From assembly GCA_947500415.1 (NCBI GenBank), contig CANMRT010000001.1:1452982-1516981 (forward strand): a DNA stretch of 64,000 nucleotides. The letters run 5' to 3'. Origin of the DNA: an uncultured Roseicyclus sp. (GTDB lineage: Bacteria; Pseudomonadota; Alphaproteobacteria; Rhodobacterales; Rhodobacteraceae). How positions within the stretch are numbered: the first letter of the stretch is position 1; each line of letters starts with the position of its first letter. A model generated the notes under the pieces. That model did not search any database and was not told where the DNA came from. It saw only the letters and a program-made list of their open reading frames with translations. The position numbers and the translations under genes are program-made. Below are positions 37,132 through 47,000 of this stretch, one piece after another.

Positions 37132-38730
37132 CTATCCGTATTGCGCAAGCATCTGGTTCAGATCGTCCAATGTATTGGCCTCCTGCAACGGCTTGTCCTT
37201 GCGCCAGCGGGCCATTCGGGGGAACCGCAGTGCTACGCCGGATTTGTGGCGGGGGGAGGCCTGGATGCCCTCAAACGCGATCTCGAACACATGGTGTGGC
37301 GTGACCTGCCGCACGGGTCCGAAGCGGTCGGTGGTGTTCTTGCGGACCCATGCAGTGATCTCGCGGAATTCGGCATCGGTCAGGCCGGAATAGGCCTTGG
37401 TGAAGGGGACCAGATCGTTCCCGTTCCAGACCGCAAAGGTGAAATCAGTGTAAAGCGTCGCGCGCCTGCCGGACCCTGCCTGCGCGTAGATCATCACGGC
37501 GTCGATGGTCAGCGGATCGACCTTCCATTTCCACCAATCCCCCTTCTTTCGGCCCGCCAGATAGGGGGCGTTCAGTCGTTTGAGCATTAGCCCCTCGGCC
37601 CCGATATCGCGGCTGATCGCACGCGCCTCGGCCAAACCGTCCCATGTCGTCGCGTTTACGCGAGGCGAGATGCGGATGGGCAGGTCTTTCGGAAGGGCGT
37701 CGATGGCCTCCTCAAGGATTGCTCGACGATCCGCCAGCGGTGTCTGCCGCAGGTCCGCGCCCTGCCATTCCAGCAGATCGTAGGCCATCAGGATGCAGGG
37801 CGCCTCGGCCAGAAGCTTTTTGGGCACCGTCTTGCGCCCAATGCGCGGCTGCAGCTTGTTGAAACTGAGCGGGGCCTCTGCGTCACGGTCATAGGCCAAA
37901 ACTTCGCCGTCCATAACGGTGCCGGAGGGGAGGAAATCGACGAGCTGCGCGAATTCCGGGAAGCGTTCCGTCATCAACTCCTCCCCGCGCGACCAGAGGT
38001 AACGTTCCCCGCCGCGAAGGATCAATTGGCCCCGGATGCCATCCCATTTTCTCTCTGCCAACCAATCGTTTACGTCGCCAAGCTCATGCGGTTCCTGTTC
38101 CAACTGATAAGCAAGGTAGAACGGATACGGGCGGCTGAGGTCGGCGGTCGGATCAGGCGCTTCGATCAGGCTTTCCCAAGACACATTGTCAGGCGACCAA
38201 TCCCCCATCAGCCGGTGCGTCAGTTCCGCCTCTTCAATGCCAGTGGCCTTGGCCAGCGCCCGTGTCATCAGCTTTTGCGACACGCCCATACGCCAGCCGC
38301 CGGTGATGAGCTTGTTGAAAACGAACCGCTCGATGGGCGGCAGCCCATCCCACGCTTCTAGGATGGCGGCCTTACGCGCGTCTTCCTCGGCGTTGTCGAG
38401 ACCGCGGAGTGTGGCAATCCAGCCGCTCAGCGACTTCTCGATGCGGTTCTTGGGCTCGGGCAGGACAAGGGCGATCGTTTCCGAAAGGTCGCCCACGACC
38501 GGGTAGCAGGCTTCGAACAACCAAAGCGGGATGCCCGCGTGTTCCGCGGCCCATTCGCGCAGCTTGGTTGTGGTGATCGCGCGCCGAGGGCGGCGACCGG
38601 ACAACAACGCGATGGTCCAGATCTTATCGTCTTCGGGGGCCGTGGCGAAGTAGTCAGCCAGCGCTGCCGTTTTCACACTGGTCTTGGTGGTTTGGTCCAG
38701 CGCAGTGAAAAGGGCCGCGAACTCCTTCAC
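37132..38730 (-). CDS. ATP-dependent DNA ligase
   Basis: Adenylation motif ERKWDGIRGQL; EGLMLKRLNAPYLAGRKKGDWWKWK. Confidence 0.95.
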   Translation of the reverse strand: MKEFAALFTALDQTTKTSVKTAALADYFATAPEDDKIWTIALLSGRRPRRAITTTKLREWAAEHAGIPLWLFEACYPVVGDLSETIALVLPEPKNRIEKSLSGWIATLRGLDNAEEDARKAAILEAWDGLPPIERFVFNKLITGGWRMGVSQKLMTRALAKATGIEEAELTHRLMGDWSPDNVSWESLIEAPDPTADLSRPYPFYLAYQLEQEPHELGDVNDWLAERKWDGIRGQLILRGGERYLWSRGEELMTERFPEFAQLVDFLPSGTVMDGEVLAYDRDAEAPLSFNKLQPRIGRKTVPKKLLAEAPCILMAYDLLEWQGADLRQTPLADRRAILEEAIDALPKDLPIRISPRVNATTWDGLAEARAISRDIGAEGLMLKRLNAPYLAGRKKGDWWKWKVDPLTIDAVMIYAQAGSGRRATLYTDFTFAVWNGNDLVPFTKAYSGLTDAEFREITAWVRKNTTDRFGPVRQVTPHHVFEIAFEGIQASPRHKSGVALRFPRMARWRKDKPLQEANTLDDLNQMLAQYG

Positions 38731-39608
38731 AAGCGGGCCTTGATGAAGTCGGCCAGTTGCCCAATGGCGCCGTCTGCTGAGGGCATGAAACCCGCATGAA
38801 GGTGCCAGACGTGCATCAGGCCAGGCCAGAGGTCGAGCGTGGCGTCGCCCATCGCCTCTGCAACGCGTGCGCTGTCTTGGGCGAGCGCCTCCCCCTCTGC
38901 CGCCTGGATCAGGGTCGGCGGCAAGCCAGTCAGGTCGCCGTGAAGTGGCGAGACGATGGGATCTGTCGGGTGAATTCCGGGCAAGTAGACCTGTTCAATG
39001 CGGGCAGGCCATTCGGGCGGGATAAGCAGCTCGTTCGTGGCCCCGGCGAAGCGTTCCTCAATACCACCGGACAGATCCGCAACTGGGCCGATCAAGCAGG
39101 CGGCTTTGGGTAAGGGCAGGCCCGCGTCCCGGGCGTGTTGCAAGACACTGAGCGCAAGGCATCCGCCCGCGCTGTCGCCTGCGATAGCGACCGGGGGCGT
39201 GCCAGCCTCAACCAATCGCTCATAGGCGGCGATGACATCGTCGCGCGCGGCCGGGAACGGGTGTTCGGGGGCAAGCCGATAGCGCGCGGCGTAGGCGCGC
39301 AGGCCCGTGGCCTTAGCCAAAGCGCCGACCAGAGGGGCGTGGGTGCGGGGGCTGCCAATCGTGAAGCCGCCACCGTGGATGTAGAGGATGACGGGCGCGT
39401 CGCGATCCACACCATCGGGGCGAAACCAAAGGCCGTCGTGTTCGTCTCGTATAGGGATCATCCCGCGCGGCATTTTTCCGCCAAGGCGCGTGCTGATCGC
39501 GAAAAGCACGCGCAAAACACGCTGGGGGGCGACGAACCGCAAGACGGCACGTTCCAAGGTGCGGGCTTGGAACACAAAGAAGCGGTCTGCGAAGGACAAT
39601 TCAGTCAT
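38727..39608 (-). CDS. Alpha/beta hydrolase (HSL-type esterase)
   Basis: YIHGGGFTIGS oxyanion motif and IAGDSAGGCLALS nucleophile elbow. Confidence 0.93.
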   Translation of the reverse strand: MTELSFADRFFVFQARTLERAVLRFVAPQRVLRVLFAISTRLGGKMPRGMIPIRDEHDGLWFRPDGVDRDAPVILYIHGGGFTIGSPRTHAPLVGALAKATGLRAYAARYRLAPEHPFPAARDDVIAAYERLVEAGTPPVAIAGDSAGGCLALSVLQHARDAGLPLPKAACLIGPVADLSGGIEERFAGATNELLIPPEWPARIEQVYLPGIHPTDPIVSPLHGDLTGLPPTLIQAAEGEALAQDSARVAEAMGDATLDLWPGLMHVWHLHAGFMPSADGAIGQLADFIKARL

Positions 39609-40615
39609 GCGGCGGATTCCTCTGCTTCATCAAGGTCTTCACCGCCGAATTCGGTCTGGACGATGCCCGCGTCGTAGCCTTGCTCGCGCAGCCATTGGCT
39701 GAATTGCGCAGTGTAGCCGTGGGTCACGAAGACGCGCTCGGCCCCGGTTTGCGCGATGGCCCAGTTGAGACCCTTCCAATCGGCATGGTCACTGACGACA
39801 AAGCCCCGATCGGCCGCACGACGTCGGCGCACCCCGCGCAGGCGCATCCAGCCGGACGCGAATCCGGTGGAGACCGCGCCGAAGCGTTTCATCCAATTGG
39901 ACCCAAGGGCAGAGGGCGGGGCCAAGACGATGGCGTTGGGATGCGATTTGGCATCGACGCCGTCCACGACAGGCACGGTTTCGGGCAAGATAAGACCCTG
40001 ACCTCGAAGCACTTTGTTCGTGGCTTCAACCGCGCCGTGGGTCAGGATTGGGCCGATGGACGGGTCCAGAAGCTTCATGATCCGTTGCGCTTTCCCCAGA
40101 GCATAAACACCAAGCACCGCGCGTTTACCTTCAGCCACGCACTGCGCCCACCAAGCGTTCAAATCGCGGGCGAGCACATCTTGCTCGGGCCAGTCGTATA
40201 TCGGCAGGCCAAAGGTGCTTTCCGTGATGAAGGTGTGGCATTTGACTGGCTCAAACGGCTCACTCAGCCCATCGTCGATCACCTTGTAGTCGCCCGAAGC
40301 GACCCAGACCTCGCCATCAACCTCAACCCGGATCTGGGCCGAGCCCGGCACATGGCCTGCGGGATGAAAGCTGATATTGGCGTCGCCGATGCGATGCGTG
40401 ACACCATAAGGTGTTGTTTCCATACGAATATCTGCGCCAAGCCGGTGATGGATCACGGGGGCTGCGGCCTGCGTTGCCATGTAGGCGCCCATGCCGGGGC
40501 GGGCGTGGTCGGAATGGCCGTGCGTGATCAACGCGCGGGGCACGGGGCGCCACGGGTCGATATAGGCATCGGCGGGAGGGCAGTAGATGCCTGCTTCGGT
40601 AAATTCCAGAACCAT
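39605..40615 (-). CDS. Ligase-associated MBL-fold DNA exonuclease
   Basis: ALITHGHSDHARPGMGAYMAT; DHADWKGLNWAIAQTGAERVFVTHGYTAQFSQWL. Confidence 0.92.
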   Translation of the reverse strand: MVLEFTEAGIYCPPADAYIDPWRPVPRALITHGHSDHARPGMGAYMATQAAAPVIHHRLGADIRMETTPYGVTHRIGDANISFHPAGHVPGSAQIRVEVDGEVWVASGDYKVIDDGLSEPFEPVKCHTFITESTFGLPIYDWPEQDVLARDLNAWWAQCVAEGKRAVLGVYALGKAQRIMKLLDPSIGPILTHGAVEATNKVLRGQGLILPETVPVVDGVDAKSHPNAIVLAPPSALGSNWMKRFGAVSTGFASGWMRLRGVRRRRAADRGFVVSDHADWKGLNWAIAQTGAERVFVTHGYTAQFSQWLREQGYDAGIVQTEFGGEDLDEAEESAA

Positions 40616-40701
40616 GGGGGAAAGATAGGGTGAAGCGTAGCCCATGGCGAGGGCCGTCCCTGAGAAGGGTGTTGTAACGTCATCGAGATTCAGCGCGCGC
40701 G

Positions 40702-41781
40702 TTACTCTCCCGGCGGTAACAACGTGATCTCGCCTGCCGACTCCAACTCTCGGATCGCGGCGATAACCTCTGCCATGGCAGCTTCGCCCTCTTCCGGTTT
40801 GGTGGCTGAGCGCGCCTCTGCGTCGTCGCGCAACTGCTCGGCTAGGCGTTTTGACATGTTTTCCAACAAGAATTCGACTGTCAGGGGTGCACTCGTTTTG
40901 CCTGCGGCCAATGCCGTGACGGCCGTATCACCATCCACTTTGCGCATGATGAGGGGCACATCCGCCGGTTCCACGCGCGTTGGGATGTGTGGGAAGGCAA
41001 AGATGGATTTGCGAACTTCGGATGCGAAAGGTGCATCACGAGATTCCAGCCCTTCAAGCATTCGATCCCGCGCTTCTTGCGGCGTGGCATTAAGGATGGC
41101 ACCGACCCTTTCGGCGGCTGCTTTGTCAAATGCGCTGACCGGTTCGGCATCCAGCACGCCTGCAATATGCAAACCGATCCTGTCCACGATGTCAGGCGTG
41201 ATGGTTTCGGTCAGTGCCATGGAGTGGGCTACGATTTCGGACCGGTCCGGCGGCACATCAGCCAGCAATTCTGCCGCCTTCACCACACTGAGTTTCGATA
41301 GCATTACGGCACAAACCTCAGCGCTTTCGCTGGAAAGGAGCGGGCGCAAACGCTCAACCGGTTGGCGCGCGATGCGGCCCCAAGGATCGGTTGTGTCGCG
41401 TTGTTCAGCCGTTGCTCGCAATTTGCTGAGCGTTCCTGGTGCGAGGTAAGGTTCAAGCAATTCAACAGTTTCGGAAAGGTCCTGCGGAAAGCTGAGCGCG
41501 AGATTGTCGATCTGCCGAGTGAATTCATGGACCACTTCGGCCAGCGTCGGCTTGTCGATATTTCCAAGCGCGGCGATGGTGTAGGCCAACTTTGTTTGAT
41601 CATCTGGGGACAGTTTACTGACGCCAAGGGACACGCCGTGGCCTAGAAGCAGGCGCACGATCACGGCGGCCTTCTGCTTCTTCGACAGATTGCGTGGCGT
41701 CACATCAAGCATGTGAAGGCCGTCTTCGACCTCTCCATCCAGAATGAATGTGGAATGATCCGATGCCACGGCAGATTGCAT
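40702..41781 (-). CDS. fliG: Flagellar motor switch protein FliG
   Basis: LSKKQKAAVIVRLLLGHG N-terminal domain; C-terminal FAFPHIPTRVEPADVPLIMRKVDGDTAVTALA...MSKRLAEQLRDDAE. Confidence 0.85.
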   Translation of the reverse strand: MQSAVASDHSTFILDGEVEDGLHMLDVTPRNLSKKQKAAVIVRLLLGHGVSLGVSKLSPDDQTKLAYTIAALGNIDKPTLAEVVHEFTRQIDNLALSFPQDLSETVELLEPYLAPGTLSKLRATAEQRDTTDPWGRIARQPVERLRPLLSSESAEVCAVMLSKLSVVKAAELLADVPPDRSEIVAHSMALTETITPDIVDRIGLHIAGVLDAEPVSAFDKAAAERVGAILNATPQEARDRMLEGLESRDAPFASEVRKSIFAFPHIPTRVEPADVPLIMRKVDGDTAVTALAAGKTSAPLTVEFLLENMSKRLAEQLRDDAEARSATKPEEGEAAMAEVIAAIRELESAGEITLLPPGE

Positions 41782-41876
41782 GTGGGAGACCCCGTTTCGA
41801 TACCCTTGTCCTTGCATAGGCAATTCGGGTTAACGCGAGGTTTTTCTGGTCGGAGTCGCTAATATTCGAATGAAAA

Positions 41877-41907
41877 GGGCCGGGACGCGATTGCGCGGCC
41901 CCGGCCC
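41877..41907 (-). terminator. Intrinsic terminator after the 55-aa gene
   Basis: GGGCCGGG (41877-41884) / CCCGGCCC (41900-41907), followed on minus strand by TTTTC. Confidence 0.65.
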
Positions 41908-41927
41908 GAAAAGTCGTGTTGCGCGGA

Positions 41928-42095
41928 TCAGCTAGAGGCGACAGCCACGCAAGTCATTGAGGTGGCGTCCCACGTCGTGCCTTCGGCACAGCTGATCGCG
42001 GCTTCCTGTGTGCCGTAGTCCCACATGCATTGGGCGTTGGCCATCAAAGGTGTGGCCACAAGCACCGCTGCCGTCAGAAGGGTCTTGATCGTCAT
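41928..42095 (-). CDS. Small secreted cysteine-containing protein
   Basis: MTIKTLLTAAVLVATPLMANAQCMWDYGTQEAAISCAEGTTWDATSMTCVAVASS. Confidence 0.7.
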   Translation of the reverse strand: MTIKTLLTAAVLVATPLMANAQCMWDYGTQEAAISCAEGTTWDATSMTCVAVASS

Positions 42096-42157
42096 ATCAT
42101 TCTCCCGTTCGAAACCGTTGCACCTGAAAGGTAGCACGAGGAGGCGGTTGGTCAAAA

Positions 42158-43465
42158 TCAACTGTCGCCAAAGACCCGGGCGAAGATCGTGTCGACGTGT
42201 TTGGTGTGGTAGCCCATGTCGAATTTCTCGCGGATCGCGTCTTCGCCAAGGGCCGCGACGACCTCTGGATCATCCAAAAGCAAAGTCTGGAAATCGAGGC
42301 GTTCTTCCCAAACCTTCAGCGCATTGCGTTGCACCATTGCATAGGCATCTTCACGGCTGACACCTGCTTGCGTGAGCGCCAGAAGCACACGCTGCGACAT
42401 TACGAGGCCGGGGAATTTATTCATATTCTCCAGCATGTTCTCGGGGAAGACTAGCATCTTCTCGACTACGCCAGCCAGGCGATGCAGCGCGAAATCGAGG
42501 GTAACCGTCGAGTCCGGCCCGATCATCCGCTCAACGGAGGAATGCGAGATGTCGCGCTCATGCCAAAGCGCGACGTTTTCCATCGCGGGCACCACGCCCA
42601 TGCGCACCAGACGCGCAAGGCCGGTGAGGTTTTCGGTCAGAACTGGGTTCTTCTTGTGCGGCATTGCACTTGAACCCTTTTGGCCCATGGAGAAAAATTC
42701 AGCGCCTTCCAGAACTTCCGTCCGCTGCATGTGGCGGATTTCCACGGCGATGTTTTCGATGCTGGACGCAATCACGCCGAGCGTTGCAAAGAAGGCCGCG
42801 TGGCGATCGCGGGGGATGACCTGGGTGGAAATGGGTTCAGGCTCCAGCCCCAATTGCGCGCAAACATGCTCTTCCACGCGCGGGTCGATGTTGGCGAATG
42901 TGCCCACGGCGCCAGAAATGGCCCCTGTCGCGATTTCAGCGCGCGCGGCCTGCATCCGGGTCCTGTTGCGATCCATCTCGGCGTAGAAACGCGCGAAGGT
43001 CAGGCCCATGGTCGTGGGCTCGGCGTGGATGCCGTGGGAGCGGCCAACACGCAGTGTGTCCTTGTGCTCCATCGCGCGCGTCTTCAGGGCGGCGAGGACG
43101 CGGTCGAGACCGGCCAGCAGGATGTCCGCCGCGCGCACCAGTTGTACGTTGAAGCAGGTGTCGAGCACGTCCGAAGACGTCATGCCCTGATGCACAAATC
43201 GCGCCTCTTCAGATCCCACATGTTCCGCCAGATGGGTCAGGAAAGCGATGACGTCATGTTTCGTCACGGCCTCAATTTCATCAATCCTCGCAACGTCGAA
43301 CTCCACATCCTTGGCTTTCCACACCGCCTCCGCGTTCTCACGCGGGATCACGCCCAGATCGGCCATGGCATCGCAGGCGTGCGCCTCGATCTCGTACCAG
43401 ATGCGGAACTTTGTGGCGGGCTCCCAGATGGCGGTCATCTCGGGGCGGGAATAGCGGGGGATCAT
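42158..43465 (-). CDS. purB: Adenylosuccinate lyase
   Basis: FSMGQKGSSAMPHKKNPVLTENLTGLARLVR signature; HEVGS-like segment. Confidence 0.96.
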   Translation of the reverse strand: MIPRYSRPEMTAIWEPATKFRIWYEIEAHACDAMADLGVIPRENAEAVWKAKDVEFDVARIDEIEAVTKHDVIAFLTHLAEHVGSEEARFVHQGMTSSDVLDTCFNVQLVRAADILLAGLDRVLAALKTRAMEHKDTLRVGRSHGIHAEPTTMGLTFARFYAEMDRNRTRMQAARAEIATGAISGAVGTFANIDPRVEEHVCAQLGLEPEPISTQVIPRDRHAAFFATLGVIASSIENIAVEIRHMQRTEVLEGAEFFSMGQKGSSAMPHKKNPVLTENLTGLARLVRMGVVPAMENVALWHERDISHSSVERMIGPDSTVTLDFALHRLAGVVEKMLVFPENMLENMNKFPGLVMSQRVLLALTQAGVSREDAYAMVQRNALKVWEERLDFQTLLLDDPEVVAALGEDAIREKFDMGYHTKHVDTIFARVFGDS

Positions 43466-43529
43466 GGGCTTGCCTTTCGCGGTGGCTTTCGGCTGTCTGA
43501 TAGGCGGATGCAGCGGAGGGAACAAGGCG

Positions 43530-43868
43530 ATGCGGGCGATATTGGTGGCTTTGATGGTGTTGTCTGGCCCGGCGGTGGCGCAGGACTGGATCGTGATGAA
43601 CGGCGAAGAGATTGCGGAGGTTCTGACCGACCGTTCCGTCACCTATGACAACGGGGCCACACAGCGATTCTTTTCGTCAGGTCGTACGCTTTACTCCCAC
43701 GGAGAACCTTCATGGGGTTCGTGGGAGGTGCGCGGCAACGATTACTGCTCCCTCTGGCCGCCGTCGCCCACCTGGGACTGCTACGCCGTGCAAAGCGCAA
43801 ACCCCGACGGGATCGTGTTTCTGGACGGGTTCGGCAATCGCTTCGAAGGGCGGATCGAGGCGGAATGA
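43530..43868 (+). CDS. Hypothetical secreted protein
   Basis: Signal peptide MRAILVALMVLSGPAVAQ. Confidence 0.7.
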   Translation: MRAILVALMVLSGPAVAQDWIVMNGEEIAEVLTDRSVTYDNGATQRFFSSGRTLYSHGEPSWGSWEVRGNDYCSLWPPSPTWDCYAVQSANPDGIVFLDGFGNRFEGRIEAE

Positions 43869-44272
43869 TCCGATTGGATGATCTGGAAGGCCGTTGGCTT
43901 TTGTCGCGCGTGATCGACGATGCGCGTGCGGGCGTGACGGGGCGGCTGGTGGGGGAGGCCGAGTGGCGCGCGGGCGCGAATGGCCTCATTCAGGAAGAGC
44001 AGGGCACCTTGCACTATGGCGCGGCCGCGCCGATGCAGGCGTCGCGGCGCTACTTGTGGCGCCAGACTGGGTCTTGCGTTGAGGTTCTATTTGAAGATGG
44101 GCGTCACTTTCACATCGTGCCGGACCCGGGAGCGGAGGCAGTGCATCTCTGCGATCCGGACCTTTACCGCGTGACCTACGATTTCTTCCTTCCGCAAGCC
44201 TTCACCCAAACCTGGCGCGTGACCGGCCCGCGCAAAGATGCGCGGATTACCAGCAAGTTCCGGCGCGCTTGA
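43865..44272 (+). CDS. DUF6314-like protein
   Basis: LEGRWLLSRVIDD...WRVTGPRKDARITSKFRR; ATGA overlap with upstream gene. Confidence 0.75.
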   Translation: MIRLDDLEGRWLLSRVIDDARAGVTGRLVGEAEWRAGANGLIQEEQGTLHYGAAAPMQASRRYLWRQTGSCVEVLFEDGRHFHIVPDPGAEAVHLCDPDLYRVTYDFFLPQAFTQTWRVTGPRKDARITSKFRRA

Positions 44273-44338
44273 GGGAATCCTTGCCTCGCGCAGGGTGAGC
44301 CGCGAAACTGCTGATATTTCCGCCTCAGGAGTTTTCAT

Positions 44339-45721
44339 ATGCGCCTTTTCCACGCCTTGCCTCTCGCTCTTTGCCTCGCCGCGCCTGTATCGGCGCAGGA
44401 GGCTTTCACCTGGGTTTTCAACGCCCATCACCCCTTCTCGGGCGGTGGTCCCGCGCTGGATTTGGTGGCCACCCAGACATTTGATGCGGGCCAAGCGGAA
44501 GCCGCAGGTGCCCGTATCCCAAGAGGCTTGATCTGGGCCACATGCACAGGCGGGGGTTCCGCGAACATCCGGTTTGAGGCTTTTGCCGGCGCTGCCGTCG
44601 CAGGCGATCTGGTGGCGTTCCAGATGACCGACGATGCAGGCACGGTGCTGACCTTGGAGGCGCAGATTTTCAATGCGGAGGATGACCCCGTCGGCGGGCC
44701 GGAGATCAATGTGCTGGCTGAAGGCCCAGAGCTGGCCATGCTCGCCACAGCACCTGTGGTGCGCTACGGCCTTGTGGGGCTGACGGATTTCAACATCCCC
44801 TTCAATCTGACGACTAACCAGAGCTATGTGGCGGAGTTCGTGACGGCCTGTGCTGCGGCAAGCACGGCCGCTGATCCCGTGGTGCCAGCAACAGAAGAAC
44901 CGGTGGCTGAGGTTCTGACACCCGATCTGGGCCCCGATATCTCGGGCCATGTCTGGGCGCGGGCGACACTTGTTGATGAGGGCAATCCCGAAGGCACCGT
45001 TGTGAGCATGGGATACGGCGTGCCGGAAACCGATGACATCGTGATCTCTGGGCAATGCATCTATGACGCCGAAGATCCGTTCGTTCAGCTGCAGGTCAGC
45101 GCGGACGTGGCGGGTCTGACCAATGGCGCGCCTGCGCAATTGCGGGCCAGTATACCCGACGGACGTTCGGTGGTGCTGGACGGCTCCGTCGTGGGCGTTG
45201 ACGCGGAAGTTGGCATCAGCGGGATTGAGTATATCGCCTCGGTCTCTGACCCCGCGTGGCTCGTGATTGCGGGCGACAACACGGTGCGGTTTGACCGACC
45301 AGACACAGGCACCGGCCTTACGATCACCGGCAATGGTCCCAACACCATCGGCCCGTTCCTCGCCGATTGCGCCGAAATTGCGCGGCTGACGCCCGAAAGC
45401 GGCGGTCGGCCCAGTGCGCCGATTGAGGCCCAGGCGGGATATCTGGCGTGTGACAACTTCGGCCGTGTTTCTTCACGCGATACCGGGCCAGTGCAGGTGG
45501 TGAATTTCATCAATGCGACTGACGACTACCGAGTTTTGATGTGGATCGATCCCGAGGGCAGTGTGGTCGATGTGACGAACCTCACCTCTGGGCAGGCGGC
45601 GGCCTTCAATACGAACCCCGGACATATTTGGATGGCCACCGATGGCATCGGAAATTGCCAAGAGATGATGCAAGTACCCGCTGGTGTCACGGACTATCGG
45701 ATAACAGCGGTGTCCCAATAA
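44339..45721 (+). CDS. Hypothetical secreted protein
   Basis: Signal peptide MRLFHALPLALCLAAPVSAQ; 460 aa; no recognised domain. Confidence 0.75.
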   Translation: MRLFHALPLALCLAAPVSAQEAFTWVFNAHHPFSGGGPALDLVATQTFDAGQAEAAGARIPRGLIWATCTGGGSANIRFEAFAGAAVAGDLVAFQMTDDAGTVLTLEAQIFNAEDDPVGGPEINVLAEGPELAMLATAPVVRYGLVGLTDFNIPFNLTTNQSYVAEFVTACAAASTAADPVVPATEEPVAEVLTPDLGPDISGHVWARATLVDEGNPEGTVVSMGYGVPETDDIVISGQCIYDAEDPFVQLQVSADVAGLTNGAPAQLRASIPDGRSVVLDGSVVGVDAEVGISGIEYIASVSDPAWLVIAGDNTVRFDRPDTGTGLTITGNGPNTIGPFLADCAEIARLTPESGGRPSAPIEAQAGYLACDNFGRVSSRDTGPVQVVNFINATDDYRVLMWIDPEGSVVDVTNLTSGQAAAFNTNPGHIWMATDGIGNCQEMMQVPAGVTDYRITAVSQ

Positions 45722-45770
45722 ATCATTTAGGGTTGGGGTATTGCGGGAATAAGTTCATGCATCACTTGAA

Positions 45771-46196
45771 CTATTCCGCAGCGTCCTCCGCCGCCCGGGC
45801 CTCGGCCATCAGGCGGTCTGCTTTCTTGCGCACCAATACTCCGCGCAAATCGTGCATTGCCAGCAGCAGGCGGTCTGTCACATCCTCCAGATCCTCGTCC
45901 GAGGCGCGGCTCTGCGCCCAATGGGTCGTGAGGTTCAGGTAGTCAACGGCCCGGTGGATGTCGTCGATGTCGCGCTCGGCCAGAACCGCGCGCCGTTCTT
46001 CCATCCAATCGGCGATAACCGCGCTTTCCTCGTCACTCAGAACGTGATCGCCGTGGGGTTTGACGTTGCCGTTGCGGGTATTCACGACGGCGATCTCGTC
46101 CATCTCGATCCGGCGCTGCCGGTTCTCGGTCGATACCCGAAAGACCGCCGCGCCGTTTTCACGGATACGGAAGTAGAATTCGGGAAGTTCCGTCAT
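45771..46196 (-). CDS. Hypothetical protein
   Basis: MTELPEFYFRIRENGAAVFRVSTENRQRRIEMDEIAVVNTRNGNVKPHGDHVLS... Confidence 0.7.
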   Translation of the reverse strand: MTELPEFYFRIRENGAAVFRVSTENRQRRIEMDEIAVVNTRNGNVKPHGDHVLSDEESAVIADWMEERRAVLAERDIDDIHRAVDYLNLTTHWAQSRASDEDLEDVTDRLLLAMHDLRGVLVRKKADRLMAEARAAEDAAE

Positions 46197-46275
46197 GTTT
46201 AAGGGCCTGATCTGCGCGATTATTGTTGCTTCGGACAATCCGCCCAAAGCACGCGCAGGTCAAGGCAAGGCGGCG

Positions 46276-46911
46276 TCAAGGTTTGCGAGCCACAATGAAG
46301 TGTGAGGGCATTTTGTTGGGGTAGTCACCGGTTTCTACGATCTCGAACCCGGTTTCGGTTATAATCTGCTCCAACTCTGCCACGCGGAAGAAACGCACAT
46401 CTGGTGCTTTGCCGACCATACGCATCGCGCCGACCAATGGCCCAAGAAACCAGCGCTTTCCTGCCATGCAGGGCGTTTTCGAGATGAAATGCCCGCCCGA
46501 GGGCAGTTGCGCAAAGGCCTGCGCGATGGCGCGTTCGGCCTCGGGCATGAGATGCAACAGGTTGAAGGCGAGGATCGCATCATAAGGGCCATCGAGGCCT
46601 GGATCGCCGATCACACCATGGACGGGCGTGACATTGGTGATGCCGTCGTCCCAAACCTTCTCCTTGCCTATCGCGATCATCTCACCGGAGATGTCGGAGG
46701 CGGTGATATGGGCCACATCCGGGGCGAGGAGCAGGGCGGTCGAAGCCGTGCCGCAACCCATCTCTAGCACCCGATCCGTGGCGCGCAGATGCACGCGGGT
46801 GCGGGCCATTGTGGTCTCATAGGCAGGAACGTCACCGATCTTGCTTTTCGCATATTTGCGCGCGGCGCGGTCCCAGAAACTGGCGTGATCGGTTCGGGTC
46901 ATGGCGGTCAT
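46276..46911 (-). CDS. Class I SAM-dependent methyltransferase
   Basis: VLEMGCGTASTALLLAPD; YDAILAFNLLHLMPE. Confidence 0.92.
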   Translation of the reverse strand: MTAMTRTDHASFWDRAARKYAKSKIGDVPAYETTMARTRVHLRATDRVLEMGCGTASTALLLAPDVAHITASDISGEMIAIGKEKVWDDGITNVTPVHGVIGDPGLDGPYDAILAFNLLHLMPEAERAIAQAFAQLPSGGHFISKTPCMAGKRWFLGPLVGAMRMVGKAPDVRFFRVAELEQIITETGFEIVETGDYPNKMPSHFIVARKP

Positions 46912-47000
46912 TGCAGGCTCCGGTTTTGATGTAGCCGTTGTAACCTGTGTCGATGTCAAACGAAATTGCATGGTTTGGAATGTATGCTATGCACTAATGC

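Noticed and set aside
43865-44272. ATGA overlap between the secreted ORF and DUF6314-like gene as a special coupling
   Set aside because: Such overlaps are common throughout this window and give no extra signal on their own.
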